NCBI RefSeq assembly: GCF_039555335.1
Contig: NC_092628.1
Location: 65,551,292 to 65,615,291, forward strand
Source of the DNA: Amphiura filiformis
Taxonomy: Eukaryota; Echinodermata; Ophiuroidea; Amphilepidida; Amphiuridae
Direction: 5' to 3'
Length of the DNA: 64,000 bases
Under the pieces are notes generated by a model that saw only the letters and a program-made list of their open reading frames with translations, did no database searches and had not been told where the DNA came from. This document shows positions 23,065-34,880 of this stretch, piece by piece. A program made the position numbers and the translations under genes. The number at the start of each line of letters is the position of its first letter. Positions within the stretch are counted from its first letter, which is position 1.

Positions 23065-23229
23065 TTAGAGAGCTTGCGAAATGACGTTACGTTAACTTTA
23101 ACTTTAACTTCTAGAGGATTATAGAGGATTATGTATTCAAACCCATCTTGGTTTTGAATACATAATCCTCTATAATCCTCTAGAAGTTAAAGTTAAAGTT
23201 AACGTAACGTCATTTCGCAAGCTCTCTAA
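23065..23229. repeat. 165-bp near-perfect hairpin
   Basis: TTAGAGAGCTTGCGAAATGA and the following bases reappear as an exact reverse complement ending GCTCTCTAA, with only a few unpaired bases at the centre (CCCATCTTGG). It is likely a very young or structurally maintained MITE. The target duplication is ambiguous because the terminus is itself symmetrical. Confidence 0.75.
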
Positions 23230-23266
23230 TTTCGGTCATATGCCCACGGATATGTTATGTTCAGTA

Positions 23267-23994
23267 CGGTGTACCATGAGGAACATGCTAACTTAAAATA
23301 ATTTTTGCAAACTCAAATAATTATTACAAACTATTTTTTTTTGCAAACTTTAATATAATGTATTGTGCATGTAGAGGCCCATTTATTGTCGGATTTCTGT
23401 ATTTAGATCACGCAGGGGACGCACCATTAGATTCTCAGGGGTGCATGGGAGTTTGGGTTAGGCAGAATTTTTTTTTTTTGGCGGCAAATTTTGTATTTTT
23501 TTATCGCCTCCAAAGGGAGGATTTATTTTCCATCTCACTAGTGGGCGAAGTTGTTTTTTCGTCTCACTAGTGGGCGAAGTTTTTTTTTCAAAAACTCCCA
23601 TGCCCCTGGAAATCAAATGGTGCGCCTCTTAACAACAATTGAGCGCTATTAATACACATTAATGTTTTAAGCAAATAAAATTCCAAAATATGGTACGTTT
23701 TCTGTCTTTGCTTGCCACGTGGTAAGCCTATGTTGAGGTTGCGATTATATGTACAAAAAAATTCAAGATGGATACCAACAAGTCGTGTGGCCCAGCGGTC
23801 TAAGACCCTTCTTTTAAAAAAAAAAATCATATTATCGCATCGCGCATAGACTCAATCTCGATAGCCTGAGTCTCGCTGGGAGTCTTGCTCTCTCGTGAAA
23901 GTCGAAAGTTTGCAAAAAATATTTCAAGTTTGTAAAAAAATATTTGAGTTTGTGAAAAATTATTTTAAGTTTGCATGTCCCTCATGGTACACCG
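23267..23994. mobile_element. TIR element with TA duplication (728 bp)
   Basis: Ends CGGTGTACCATGAGG and CCTCATGGTACACCG are flanked by TA (23265-23266, 23995-23996). The subterminal arms contain several copies of (C)AAACT(C/T)AAATAATTTTT-type motifs. A second, nested inverted repeat (about 23417-23630) has arms GACGCACCATTAGATT and AAATCAAATGGTGCGCC, each continuing into ATGGGAGTTT on the inner side. No transposase. Confidence 0.7.
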
Positions 23995-23999
23995 TAGTT

Positions 24000-26020
24000 C
24001 AGGGACCGTGCTTTTAAAAAATCCGCCAGATCGCAATCAGGCCATTGACCTGTGTAGTGGTCATACGTTGCTCGCTCAACCATAACAGCATGACTGTCCC
24101 TAATAGCTACTCATTAATAATGCGTTGCATCAGGTCATGGACTCTATTCAATAATTTTAATCCTTTCTTTGAGGTCAGAAAGATGAAAGGGAGACCTTGA
24201 AAAACAGATGCGTGGTTCTAGATAATATTTTATCATCCAAGCTGGTTATCTAGGATATTTCTAGGAGGCGACACTTATTAATTCATAACGCTCACATCTT
24301 TCTTCATCCAATGGACTTTGGAGAACTGCTGAGATAATAAGTGGATGTTACAATCTAATCGTCTACAATCGGCATAGTTGATGATATCTGATTCTGATAA
24401 TTCACTAGTAGCAGCAAAATTACAGCGCTTTGTATCCTCTGGTGTGCTATATAAATCTTATATGGATTAATGTTATTTATTTATTTTATAAATATTTCTT
24501 TTAAACACAATCTAATGTGATGCTCACTACATGTAGAAGGCCTGGTCTGCAAACGTTCATTTCATAAATCTAGTAAAGATAAAGCTTCATGTTAGTGTAA
24601 TCAAATGAAATACCAAAGCTGGATATTATACAATCGTGATGCATTCCTTCTTGTTATGGACGACAAGTATTAACTTTGATATTATTATGGCAATATCCAT
24701 TCCCTTCTTAATTGATTATGCTTTCTTTTCGAAAAATAAACCATGAGGCCTAGAGGCCATGATATAAACCTATATTCGGTATGCGGAAACCTTCCACGGT
24801 TAGGGCGGCGCTTGCACTCGCATATTCACTAAACTGCCGCCTCCTTCATTTGCCAACCTTTATCGAGGGGCGAGTTTGAGGTTTTATAGTCATACATGTA
24901 GGCCTACCATTTTTCACCCTTATGGCAGTCAACGTCAGCGCGTTGAAGCAGCTGTTTCGCTCGCGCATCTATGTGGCGTCGTAAGCGTGTGCATGTGTAC
25001 ACCAGCGCGCTGCAGCGCTTTGACCGAACGCTAGTAATTATTTGGCTGTGCCCAATTAAATGCTCACTGTACTGACATCACTACCACATCAGGATGAAAA
25101 ATCGCATATCGCAAACCAGCCAAATTTGTCATAGGTTTGAATGCTAGTAGGAAAACCGTGAATATAGGGTCTCAAACTCTGAAACATCTGAGCAGAAACG
25201 TGTCCTTTATACTAGTTAAAAGTGAGTCTGTAGCTGTCGCCATCTTTGGAATATAATACAACATTCTCTGGCCAAACATCGGGTTAAATGTAAGTAAATA
25301 GTTAAAATCGTCTAAATTCAATAATATCAAACAGCCACGGACATTAAGTCAAGGCTACATGAGAAGTTTGGTGTAGGTCACGCATTTCCTTGGTATCAAA
25401 AACAGCCAAAAGGATGTCCAAGATTCCCTCTTTTTATCACAACGCGATTTATTACGAAACAGCATTTTCATAGGGCCTACGCTGGTTCTGTCAATTCTAG
25501 TTTAAAATCTGTTCGTCACATGCAGTCTGATTTGGTATCTATGTTATCATCAAAGTCTTGGGAACTAATGTGGACAGTTGTTTTGTTTAAAAAACGGATA
25601 CTGTTTAAAATATCAGTATTTACGCGAGCGACATTTTGAGTGTGTAAAATGCATTGAAAATTGTCGGCTAAAGAGTGCATAAATTAAAATCGGGAACAGT
25701 AATAGCAACAATAACTATCTACATTCCAAGCGGAAACGCATTTCATAAGCATACCCCACTTTTTTCAGCAATCGCTGAAACCTAAATATGCAATTCAGGC
25801 GATTTGTAAAAAATAGCGTCAGCATATTTTACTATGAATTTGGGACACCGAAACAAATGCTTGCATTGGTGCCAGACCTATTATAATGATACGATAATTA
25901 GGTCCCCAATAATGGCTTTCATTTTAACCGTTATTTATTAAACTGAGATTTTTACTTTTTGAGAAATTAATGAATTTATCGAAAAACTTTTCGGAGAACG
26001 CTACTTTAATGAACCCATGC
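24000..26020. other. Gene-free stretch with one possible retroelement tail
   Basis: At about 24430-24480 GCGCTTTGTATCCTCTGG, then GTGCTATATAAATCTTATAT, followed by ATTTATTTATT-like DNA resembles the 3' tail of CR1/L2-type LINEs. Nothing else was recognised. Confidence 0.45.
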
Positions 26021-26207
26021 CTTAACACGCAGTTCTATGGGAGGACATTATGACTTTATGTCGAACTTTGCTCTATTTACCTACAAACACAAGCAATTTG
26101 GCTGATTCCATTTAGGTGCAAGTTGTAAACATTACAAATATGCTAAAAAATCAGGTTTGAAAAAATTAACCAAATTCATATTATAAGATCGTACATTATG
26201 ACTTTAA
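26021..26207. mobile_element. TTAA family D, right part only
   Basis: The stretch matches the right half of 48082-48453 (ACACGCAGTTCTATGGGAGG through TATTATAAGATCGTAC to the terminal TTAA). The TTAA at 26204-26207 is also the start of a family A copy, so A inserted into, or next to, the end of D. Confidence 0.65.
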
Positions 26208-26452
26208 GGGATCTGGAATGAGCGTTTTGAGCGTTTCGATAGTATTTTTGTGGGACATGAGAGCACATCAGACATATCGAATTGCATTCTGAATACGAAG
26301 AATGTCTTTCTGATATCAAATAAATTTCATTGAAATTTATGATATAATACAAATTTTATGACAAACTATTAAAATTTGATATTTTTCACATTTTTGATAT
26401 ATAACAGTCCTCGAAGTAAATATCATAAATCTAATGATATATTCTTAAACAG
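26208..26452. mobile_element. TTAA family A, left arm only
   Basis: Begins GGGATCTGGAATGAGCGTTT after TTAA, exactly as at 40251, and runs for one arm to ATGATATATTCTTAAA. The other arm is missing. Confidence 0.7.
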
Positions 26453-27354
26453 TCCCTGGTATACCATACATGTATAGTCCTATGTATAGTAATTTTGCTT
26501 TATCTGTTTTGTGCTGTTTAAACAAATAGTTAAACATAATTTCCATAAAATGTAAGCTTTTACTGTCAGATATGTCCCCTTTTAATTTTGAGCAGAACAA
26601 GTGAGGTAAAGCAAAGAAAATTGGAAACTACTACTACTACTACTAGCGCCAAAGAATGTTATACGATTGTAAAACGGTACGATCCTTTGTGTGTGTGTGT
26701 GTAGGGGTGCGTTTGTGTGTCCTGCACGCGTATTTTTTTCTGTAACTATAATGGGACGCAATACGATACCGGTATGTTATAAGAATCAAACTTACAAGAA
26801 AAATGGCTCTTGTCAAATCCTACAATTCTGTCAGAGAAAATATGCATATTTGCATTAAATTTTTAATTAATTGACATAATTGATTAATTAATAAATATTT
26901 TATTTAATGATTTACCATAATTCCAAACATGTCAAACAATGTGTCAAATTAAAGCTAATGAAATGCTTTATAAATTGGTCAGATAGAGCACATTTTGCAG
27001 AATGCATTTAGTATTTTAGTTACATGACTCCAAACATTAAGGTTAAAGGTCAAAGGTCACTTCCGGATCATGGGTCATGACGTCAACCGGAAGTGGTCAA
27101 AGGTCAACCGGAAGTGGTCAAGGGTCATAGACTGCTGCCCTCAGTCGTCAACCGTCTGGATTGACGACTGAGAAAACTACGTGGAAAAAAAGTGACGGAT
27201 TTTGCAACAGGATTCCTGTGGCATAGAGCATGCGCAGTTGTGTCCAAATTGACCTTTTGACCGAGTTTTGTTCACGAGCGCTTCGAACTTTAAATCGGAA
27301 GGTGGTGAGTTCGAGCCACATCACGGTCACATTAATTTTATAAACCAAATATTG
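26453..27354. other. Gene-free stretch with short tandem repeats
   Basis: Holds a CTA run (about 26630), a GT run (about 26690) and a small tandem repeat of GGTCAACCGGAAGTGGTCAA (27030-27125). These are followed by a short hairpin with arms CTCAGTCGTCAA and TTGACGACTGAG. A B-box-like GGTGAGTTCGAGCC near 27303 might be a SINE relic. Confidence 0.4.
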
Positions 27355-28073
27355 TTCGAACTTTTCATATTGTTTTTCTTTTATTGTTTCTTTTCTTTGT
27401 CTTTTTTTTTTCTTGTTTTTTTATATTTTTTTATTTTTCTTTGATTCATATTGCCAAGGTAAGGAGAGGAGGGAACTAACGGCCCATTCAGTGATTTTTT
27501 CATCCGGACGATCGTAAAAATCATCAAAATTCAGATTTTGTACTGCGGAACTCAGTCTTCAATGATATAGTAGTCAGTAATAATCTTTTGGTCATTATAT
27601 GACTATCATCATTTGACGACTGAGTTCTTATGATACATCATCCGAAAAGCAGTTTCAGACAATTGCTTGGGATTGTTGGGGCAGAGGTTATCTTTTGAAT
27701 TCTTTCATGACCACTGAAGCAGAGTCAAACCTGTCAAGGACACTCGGCGTGAATTGAACTGACTATGTCACTCGCCACAAAAGAATGTCAAAGGTCATAA
27801 AACATCAATTTGGTGTCTTCTGCTAGTGGTTCAGCCAAAAGCCGTGTAGGCCTATTTAAGACAAAAATAATGCATTTACGTGAATCTGTAATTACATACA
27901 GTATATAAATTAGCTACATGTAGGCCTATTTGAATGGGGCTTCAACTTCGTCGATACTGCCGTTTTCTTGGGTTTTTTGCCAATTTTTTTCATTAAAAAT
28001 TTTTATAAAAGTAACAATTTGATTTTTTTTTTTTTTTTCGCTGGGATCACTGAATTGGGCTTTGCAACGCGAT
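27355..28073. mobile_element. TTAA family B element, long inverted copy with shared flank
   Basis: Reverse complement of 21911-22670: GGCCCATTCAGTGATTTTTT at left, CTGGGATCACTGAATTGGGC at right. The T-rich flank at 27355-27478 also matches the A-rich flank at 22593-22670. So the copied unit was larger than the element, and the two copies lie inverted about 5 kb apart. Confidence 0.65.
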
Positions 28074-29503
28074 AGGCCTATATTCAATACTTGTATTCAC
28101 CTACTGTTATAGCATTAGTCCGATCATGGAGGTAGTAGAGAAGGAGAAAGCTCGCACGCATTCTATTGTACAATCATAATTGCCGCCCTTTGAGGTTTCC
28201 AGATCAACGTTTTGATTATGTAACACGATTATCACTTATAATCTTTTGTGTTGTATACATGCATGGTCGCACACATGTGTGCGCTATAAATATGATGAAA
28301 CAGCATAAGTCATTCTAACTTGATGAAAATGATGCACATTATGCTTTACATCTCTTTCATTGCCTAGTTTAAAAGAGGGCTCAGGACGCGGTTTATTTTG
28401 AAACCTCGGGGGAGGAACAATTGTTAAAGTTATGGGTAAACAAATAAAATCGGACCAAGCCGGGCAGTACCGGGCAACACTGAGATACATCTCGTTTGAT
28501 GGGAGAATTCCTCAACTTAACAATGCGCAATTAATTTTAATAAGATCTTCGTATTTTTAAAACAGTGATTAAAACAATTTTACCCGTCCTTAAAATGTGT
28601 ATGAACTGCACCATTCCATAATAAACTGTTTAGAAACATTCTGGAACAACATGTTTCAACATATTAATCGTAACAAACATCATATATTAAATGAAATATG
28701 AATATTCAAGTTCAACAGCTAAGTAAATGTATGCGCATCCATGATACATGTTTTGTGCATACGTGTGTTGAGCCGTAAGTATCTTCGCGACGAAAGTATC
28801 GATGCGCATGTGTAGTGCAGGAAAGTGTAGGAATATTCAAAGTGAGTCGGTCTGTAAAGGGAATTCCCATATTTCTATTTCCGGTTATTCTGTGCAGCAT
28901 CAGTACTCGTGGCAGAGGCTAGATACTGCACAGATAAACAATGCGAACTTCGTTTTCTCGTTCAAAATGTAAATTGTTTGTTTGGCGGTTAGTATTACTA
29001 AGGAGCCGAATCAGCCGATGTGTAAAGTCTTCAGTACCAGCACATTCAGACCCGAAAGACAAGTATGATGGAATTGCAGTACACATGACATGTCTGATGG
29101 GGTCATGTACTTGGTCACTGACATGCTGATGCAGTGACCACTAGTGTGTCACTGAGGTAAGCTTAAATTTATATTTATACTAGCATATAAATACTACTAG
29201 CCCGAAATGCATGGCCTTTTCTTTCCTATCCTCGCACAACGGAGATGTCACTGGTAGCCGTAGAGAAGACGACTGAGGGTTTCGGGCTATATATAAACTA
29301 GCTATAAATAAGCTAGCATGTATTTTCCTAGACTACAGAACTCAGTCCTCAATGATAGTCACTTATCTTTTGGTCGTTATTTACTCGAGAACTCTAGCTT
29401 CGAATTTGCACATGATAGTTACGCATTCGATGCTAGAGAGCGTTACTATCGTTTTTCGGTCGGACAGCGGTGCAAGTTTTTGCACCGGAGGTTATTTATT
29501 TAA
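28074..29503. other. Gene-free stretch
   Basis: The ORFs at 28284-28490, 28712-28900 and 28941-29129 have no recognisable domain. A GCTCCTAGTC-poor, AT-rich composition prevails. At 29339-29385 there is a fragment of family B (ACTCAGTCCTCAATGATAGT). Confidence 0.4.
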
Positions 29504-29858
29504 GGGGGTACTACACCCCTCAATAAATTTGTCTCTATTTTGCATTTTTTCTCAAAAACTAATAACACAGCGGTAACAAAAGTTATGTATATTATAGGGG
29601 CAAGGAATACAATCACTATGTACACTGGAATTTCAGTGACCCAAGACAAGCGGTTTGTTATTTATGATAAGAAATAAGGTACCGCTAGGATGTACCTCGT
29701 TTCCTATCATATATACTGAACCGCTTTTCTTGAGACACCGAAATTTCAGTGTAGTAATTGATTCCTTGCCCCAATACAATATAACTTTTATTACCAGTGT
29801 GTTTTAGTTTTGAGAAAATGCAAAACTAGTCACAATTTACCACAGGGTGTAGTACCCC
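29504..29858. mobile_element. TTAA family C foldback MITE (355 bp)
   Basis: Ends GGGGGTACTACACCCCTCAA and GGGTGTAGTACCCC, flanked by TTAA (29500-29503, 29859-29862). The two halves pair through most of their length (GGAATTTCAGTG / CGAAATTTCAGTG inverted, CAAGGAATACAATC / GATTCCTTG). No ORF of its own. Confidence 0.8.
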
Positions 29859-29864
29859 TTAATG

Positions 29865-30140
29865 TTAAAACTTGGATGAAAGTTATTTCGATGAGTCAAC
29901 TGTACCTTTCTAGCAAGGTTGCATATTTTGGACAGACTAAAATTTTGTTGAAGTGTAATTTTAGCAACATTTTTGATGCAATCGCCTGTCGTGATCGGCT
30001 ATATTTACTTCTGAACTTCCATTGCTTTAACACAGTGTCACGCTCCAGCGAATCCGACTAGATTGTGAATGCAATGGTCTCTAGCCTAGAATGTGAAGCT
30101 ATCGGTGAGCAAATTCTTGGCTAGACTTCTCGAGCTAGTC
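29865..30140. repeat. Interspersed repeat shared with 46735-46985
   Basis: Both copies share AGCAAGGTTGC, TTTGGACA, GCAACATTTTTGATRCAATC, AACTTCCATTGCTTTA and AAGCTATCGGTGAGCA in the same order. A further scrap lies at 46370-46420. Type unknown. Confidence 0.55.
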
Positions 30141-30659
30141 GTTATATGACTATCATTTGAGGACTGAGTTCTTACCATACATCTTCCAAGGTGCAGTTTC
30201 AGACAATAGCCTGAGATTATAAGCGAATTCGATAATTCAGAACAGAGTGCATTATGGGTAATATTCTTGGCCAGTATTGGGGATATAATAACACAATCCT
30301 CCCATAGACGGCTGTGGGAATGGACTTTGACCGATCGGGAATTCTTGTGATTTTATTCGTCATTTACAACGTTAGTACTTCCAAGATAGGTTCAAACTAT
30401 CTTTGCATGTTATATAAAAGTTCTATGGGGACAATCCCGGGGACAATCAGACACAACAACTTGCAAAAAAAAAATCAAAAAGGCTTTTTGAAAGTGCAAA
30501 GTTTGTCACCATTGAAATACTGTGTGAGGCCTGGCTGTGATATCCCAACAGACTTTCACCCACAATGCACTCTGTTCTGAATTATCAGAACAAAATCAGC
30601 TAGCCAGGACAATTTTATCTGCAGATATTAGAACACCAATAAGTAACTTAATGAGTGCA

Positions 30660-31215
30660 CTAAAGTGGGTAAAACTAAATGATAGATAGCAAAATCAACT
30701 TCTCGTTTTAGTTTTTAAGTGTTTAAGAAATATAGGGCCATCTTATCTATCATCCCAATTTGAATTTGTTCATGATAGTCATATGCATATTACCAGAAAT
30801 CATACATCAAACACTTTGGTTGTACCAAAATGTAATTCAAATTCAGGCCAGCGTACATTCCATGTCAGAGCTGTTAATACTTGGAATGGAATTGCACCTC
30901 AAATCCGCAAAGAATTTAATAATATGTCTTTGTATCAATTTAAAGTGCAAACAAATATTTCTGCTAAATAACTTGTATTTCTATTTCTTTATAATTTGCA
31001 CTTTTATAAAATAAGGACATCTTAACTTAAGTTTGTATTTTGTATAATCTTTGCCATATGTAACCAATATTATGCTTTTGATTTATCATGTGTATTTACC
31101 GTTTATCAATTTATGTACTTAACATTATTTGTAATTGTATGAGGGCCTGCTTGGAAAGCAGTGCTTGACACTGAAGTGGAATTACCCTCAATAAAGAAAG
31201 ATTATTATTATTATC
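30660..31215 (+). pseudogene. 3' end fragment of a CR1/Jockey-like LINE
   Basis: The plus frame from 30738 reads QFEFVHDSHMHITRN, then RTFHVRAVNTWNGIAPQIRK and FKVQT, ending at a stop at 30971. This is the standard LINE C-terminal pattern. The 3' untranslated region closes with CCTCAATAAAGAAAG and an ATT microsatellite (31200-31215). The element is 5'-truncated and lies between fragments of family B. Confidence 0.75.
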
Positions 31216-31940
31216 GAACTTGCTTATTGGGGCAGAGGTTATCTTTTGAATTCTTTCATGACCGGCATTGAAGCATAGTCATGCCTGTCAAGGACACTCA
31301 GGGTGAATTGAAAGACCATGTAACTCGCCACGAAAGAATGTCAAAGGTCATAAGACACCAATTTGGTATACTTCCGCGCCTCGGAATATGATGTTTCAGG
31401 TTTAGGACTAGAATTTTCCCTTGATCGAGAAATCTATCTACTATCCACGAGTCCACAACGACACGATATGCATGACATTGGGCCCTCTATGACAACCGTG
31501 TACATGTGCCAAACAAGGTACATGTATGTGACATGAGCACATGCAAATACTTGCACCTTAACTTTCGTATCACAAGCTATCGGTTGTTCATACTTAAGTT
31601 AGAATTTTCGAACAAATTTTCCCCCCATCGCTACAACTAAGTTCCACTGATTTCTCTGCTTCAAAGGTCTGAAGTGAGATTCTATGGGTCAGTTGTAGAA
31701 ACTACAAATTTGAGGTTTGAGGACTTGTTCTCAAGTTGTAGCAGGTGCCATAGGGTGTCTTCAGTGTTAATTGTTTCATTATGTCGCAAAATATTAATAT
31801 TTACAACCTCTCCATATATTCATACATAGCCCACCTGTGTTTTCATATCATATTTTGTGGTAGGAAATGATTACAAATGGATATAATTTGCAATCATTTT
31901 TGGAGTAATGATTTCTTCGTTCCGACTGGCAAACCCTATT

Positions 31941-32680
31941 TGGGCCCCCGCCCCCTAGCGCAAGAAAAAAAGAGGAAAAAGTAGAGAGAGAGGAAAATGA
32001 TGGACATTTTCAAAATTGATAGAAAAACAGCCTGGTAACAAACAACTGCTGACATTTACTTCATTGTTTTATGTTGTCCAACTGACACAACAGCAAAATG
32101 CACTGACATGCAACACCTTCCTGGAACACATTCACAGCGCAACAGATTTCTTTGGCTGGGTTCCAATTATTCGCCCGTGTATGTGATCCTGGAAGCTGTT
32201 CAGTGTCAGTGTATTTTACTGTTGTGTCGGTTGGACAACTGCTTGGTTACTGACATGTGTTTAGAGTAGAGTATTGAAGTAATCCTGTGTGTAATTTTTG
32301 TTCATGTATTTGGGCCCCCGCCCCCTAGCGCAAGAAAAAAAGAGGAAAAAGTAGAGAGAGAGGAAAATGATGGACATTTTCAAAATTGATAGAAAAACAG
32401 CCTGGTAACAAACAACTGCTGACATTTACTTCATTGTTTTATGTTGTCCAACTGACACAACAGCAAAATGCACTGACATGCAACACCTTCCTGGAACACA
32501 TTCACAGCGCAACAGATTTCTTTGGCTGGGTTCCAATTATTCGCCCGTGTATGTGATCCTGGAAGCTGTTCCGTGTCAGTGTATTTTACTGTTGTGTCGG
32601 TTGGACAACTGCTTGGTTACTGACATGTGTTTAGAGTAGATTATTGAAGTAATCCTGTGTGTAATTTTTTGTTCATGTAC
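31941..32680. repeat. Tandem duplication, two units of 370 bp, with internal dyad
   Basis: TTTGGGCCCCCGCCCCCTAG recurs exactly 370 bp apart and the two units are almost identical (for example TTCAGTGTC against TTCCGTGTC). Inside each unit TTGTCCAACTGACACAACAG faces its own inverted variant CTGTTGTGTCGGTTGGACAA. A third, inverted partial unit follows at 32681-32860. Confidence 0.85.
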
Positions 32681-32860
32681 AGGCGAATAATTGGAACCCA
32701 GCCAAAGAAATCTGTTGCGCTGTGAATGTGGTCCAGGAAGGTGTTGCATGTCAGTGCATTTTGCTGTTGTGTCAGTTGGACAACTGTTTGGTTACTGACC
32801 AGTGTTTAGAGTAGAGTATTGAAGTAATCCTGTGTGCAATTTTTGTTCATTTTTATGTAG
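32681..32860. repeat. Inverted partial unit next to the 370-bp tandem
   Basis: GGCGAATAATTGGAACCCAG and the following 90 bp are the reverse complement of the middle of the 370-bp unit. The sequence then continues in direct orientation (TTTAGAGTAGAGTATTGAAG). The three units together can form long alternative hairpins. Confidence 0.75.
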
Positions 32861-33091
32861 AGGATTTTAAGATATGACCTTGTGAAAAATTATAAGTTTC
32901 TTTTTGAGGCCAGTTTTATAGGGTTTTGATGAATCAACTTCATTATTATGTGTATCGTGCTTGGGAGCTACAGGGTTTTTTTCATATCTGTAACCTCTTC
33001 ATAGAGTGCATAGTTCATATACTTTATGTGCACAAGTTGCCATGTACCGGTATGTCTCTTTTGGTATGATTTTTTGTAAACAAAAGTCAAC

Positions 33092-33368
33092 ATTTTGACC
33101 AAAAATCACTTCTTTGACCAAAAATCACTTCATTGACCAAAAATCACATTTTGACCAAAAATCAATTTTGAGAAAAAACACATTTTGACCAAAAATCACA
33201 TTTTTGACCAAAAATCACACTATTGACCAAAAATTACATTATTGACCAAAAATCTCATTTTAAACAAGATCACATTTTTGAGCGGAAATCATTTTTTTCT
33301 AAAGCAAAATCACATTTTTGACCAAAAATCTTGTTTTTTACTAAAAATCATGTTTTTGACCAAAAAAA
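33092..33368. repeat. Minisatellite of ~18-bp units
   Basis: About 14 degenerate copies of CATTTTTGACCAAAAATCA. Unit length drifts between 16 and 21 bp. No coding reading. Confidence 0.8.
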
Positions 33369-33392
33369 AGATTCTGAAGACATAATAATGAT

Positions 33393-33542
33393 AAAATTGG
33401 ACGAATACTTTTGCATGATACCTGAATTTATCGATCTCACTAGAGTTTTCAAATATCACACTCAACTACGTCTCGCATGATATTTGAAAACTTGAGCTCA
33501 ACCGATAAATTCAGGTATCACGCTCAATACATCCAATTTTAT
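33393..33542. repeat. Hairpin of about 150 bp
   Basis: Arms ATACCTGAATTTATCG and CGATAAATTCAGGTAT pair, extended inward by GTTTTCAAATATCA / TGATATTTGAAAAC and outward by AAAATTGGA / TCCAATTTT. It abuts the satellite array. Confidence 0.65.
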
Positions 33543-33804
33543 ATCAAACTTGGTACCGGGGTACAGTGATAGTATATTGTGGCCTCATGTGCTGTATACT
33601 TTTGTGTAACAGTATTTGCATAATGCATATCTATGAATATTAATGAGCTCATTAGCATATTTTGCCTACATTGTCATTAATCAACTCTGCAGCTTAGAGC
33701 GCAATCACAGATTACCTTCAAACTTGGTACGGTAAAATAGTATATGGTGGCCTCATGTGCTGTATACGTGTCATGTTATTTGCATATTTATGAATATTAA
33801 TGAG

Positions 33805-33980
33805 TGCAACACGGAAAAACAGTGTTCGCCGTCGCAAATAATAAAGGAGACAAGTAGAAAAAATGATCCCGTTTGGGAATCGAACCCCGGACCTCAGGTT
33901 TACGAGACCTACGCCTTAACCACTTGGCCACGGGAGCTTCATGTGATTAGGCTGGTTGAAATTCTAACCCATAAGCGGTC
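33805..33980 (-). mobile_element. tRNA-bearing SINE-like cassette, copy 1 (176 bp)
   Basis: Flanked by the exact 9-bp repeat ATTAATGAG (33796-33804, 33981-33989), where neighbouring satellite units have it only once. On the minus strand it begins GACCGCTTATGGGTTAGAAT, the same 5' end as copy 2 at 42998. From +42 it carries a tRNA-like sequence (GCTCCCGTGGCCAAGTGGTT, CGT in the anticodon position, B-box GGTTCGATTCCC). It ends after TTCTACTTGTCTCC and GTTTTTCCGTG. The acceptor and T-arm pair badly, so a working tRNA is unlikely. Confidence 0.75.
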
Positions 33981-34285
33981 ATTAATGAGTTCATTTGCAT
34001 ATATTTGACCCTCATTGTCATTAAACCACTCTGCAGCTTAAACGCAATCACAGATCAACTTTAAACTTGGTACGGTGATAGGGTATGGCGGCCTCATGTG
34101 CTGTACAGTTTTGTGTCACATTATTTGCATATTTATGAATATTAATGAGCTCATTTGCATATTTTGACTTCATTTCCGTTGATCCACACTGCAACTTAAA
34201 CGCAATCACCGATCAACTTCAAACTTGGTACAGTGATAGTATATTGTGGCCTCATGTTACTTTTTGTGTAACATTATTTACATAA

Positions 34286-34677
34286 GGCCCAAAAAAAAAA
34301 GATGTTTGCTTGCCCTCAACCGACCGACCCTAATTTTGGAAATCAGAAAAAAGTTTTTTTTTTCTATTCACTGTACAAAAGAATACCGACCCTATTTTTG
34401 GACATTCCTGAAAAAGTTTTTTTTTCTTTTCAAATTTTTTGCATTCTGAAGATGTAAAAAAATGTATTTTAGAGCTTGTGTCCAACATTTTAGTTGTTTT
34501 CTAATGTTAGTTGATTCATTTTGACACCAAATTTGTCTGATTTTTCATATTTTGAGCCTTAATTAATACAAACATTTGAGTTTCCTAGTAATTAAAAAAA
34601 AAAAAAGAAATCCCGACCGACCGACCCAATTGTTAAAATTCAATTGAGGGCAAGCAAACAATTTTTTTTTCTTGGCC
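34286..34677. mobile_element. PIF/Harbinger-like MITE, TAA duplication (392 bp)
   Basis: Ends GGCCCAAAAAAAAAAGATGT and, inverted, GGCCAAGAAAAAAAAATTG. The subterminal arms TTTGCTTGCCCTCAA / TTGAGGGCAAGCAAA and CCGACCGACC pair. It is flanked by TAA (34283-34285, 34678-34680); a neighbouring satellite unit shows the unoccupied site (TTGCATAATGCATATC). The interior is A/T runs with GACCCTAATTTTGGA-type motifs. Confidence 0.8.
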
Positions 34678-34693
34678 TAATGCATATCTATGA

Positions 34694-34880
34694 GACTCCG
34701 ACACCGGACGATCTTACCGTTTCCGATGTTGATTAAGATACTTCTTGCATCGATCCCGAGATGCGGAAAAACCAATAGTCATTTTGTCCCACATAAATGA
34801 ATAATAACAAACAAAAAAACCCGATCCCGAGTGGACTCACCCATTTGGTGACGCCACACCCGATAATCATCCCTTATCCA
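34694..34880 (+). repeat. Left inverted terminal repeat of the DIRS element
   Basis: Starts GACTCCGACACCGGACGATC and runs through GTGGACTCACCCATTTGGTG and CGATAATCATCCCTTATCC. It pairs in inverted orientation with 42170-42365, apart from small gaps in the A- and T-rich parts. Confidence 0.85.

Noticed and set aside
33092-33368. CRISPR-like array
   Set aside because: Units are contiguous, degenerate and without unique spacers; it is a minisatellite in a eukaryotic genome.
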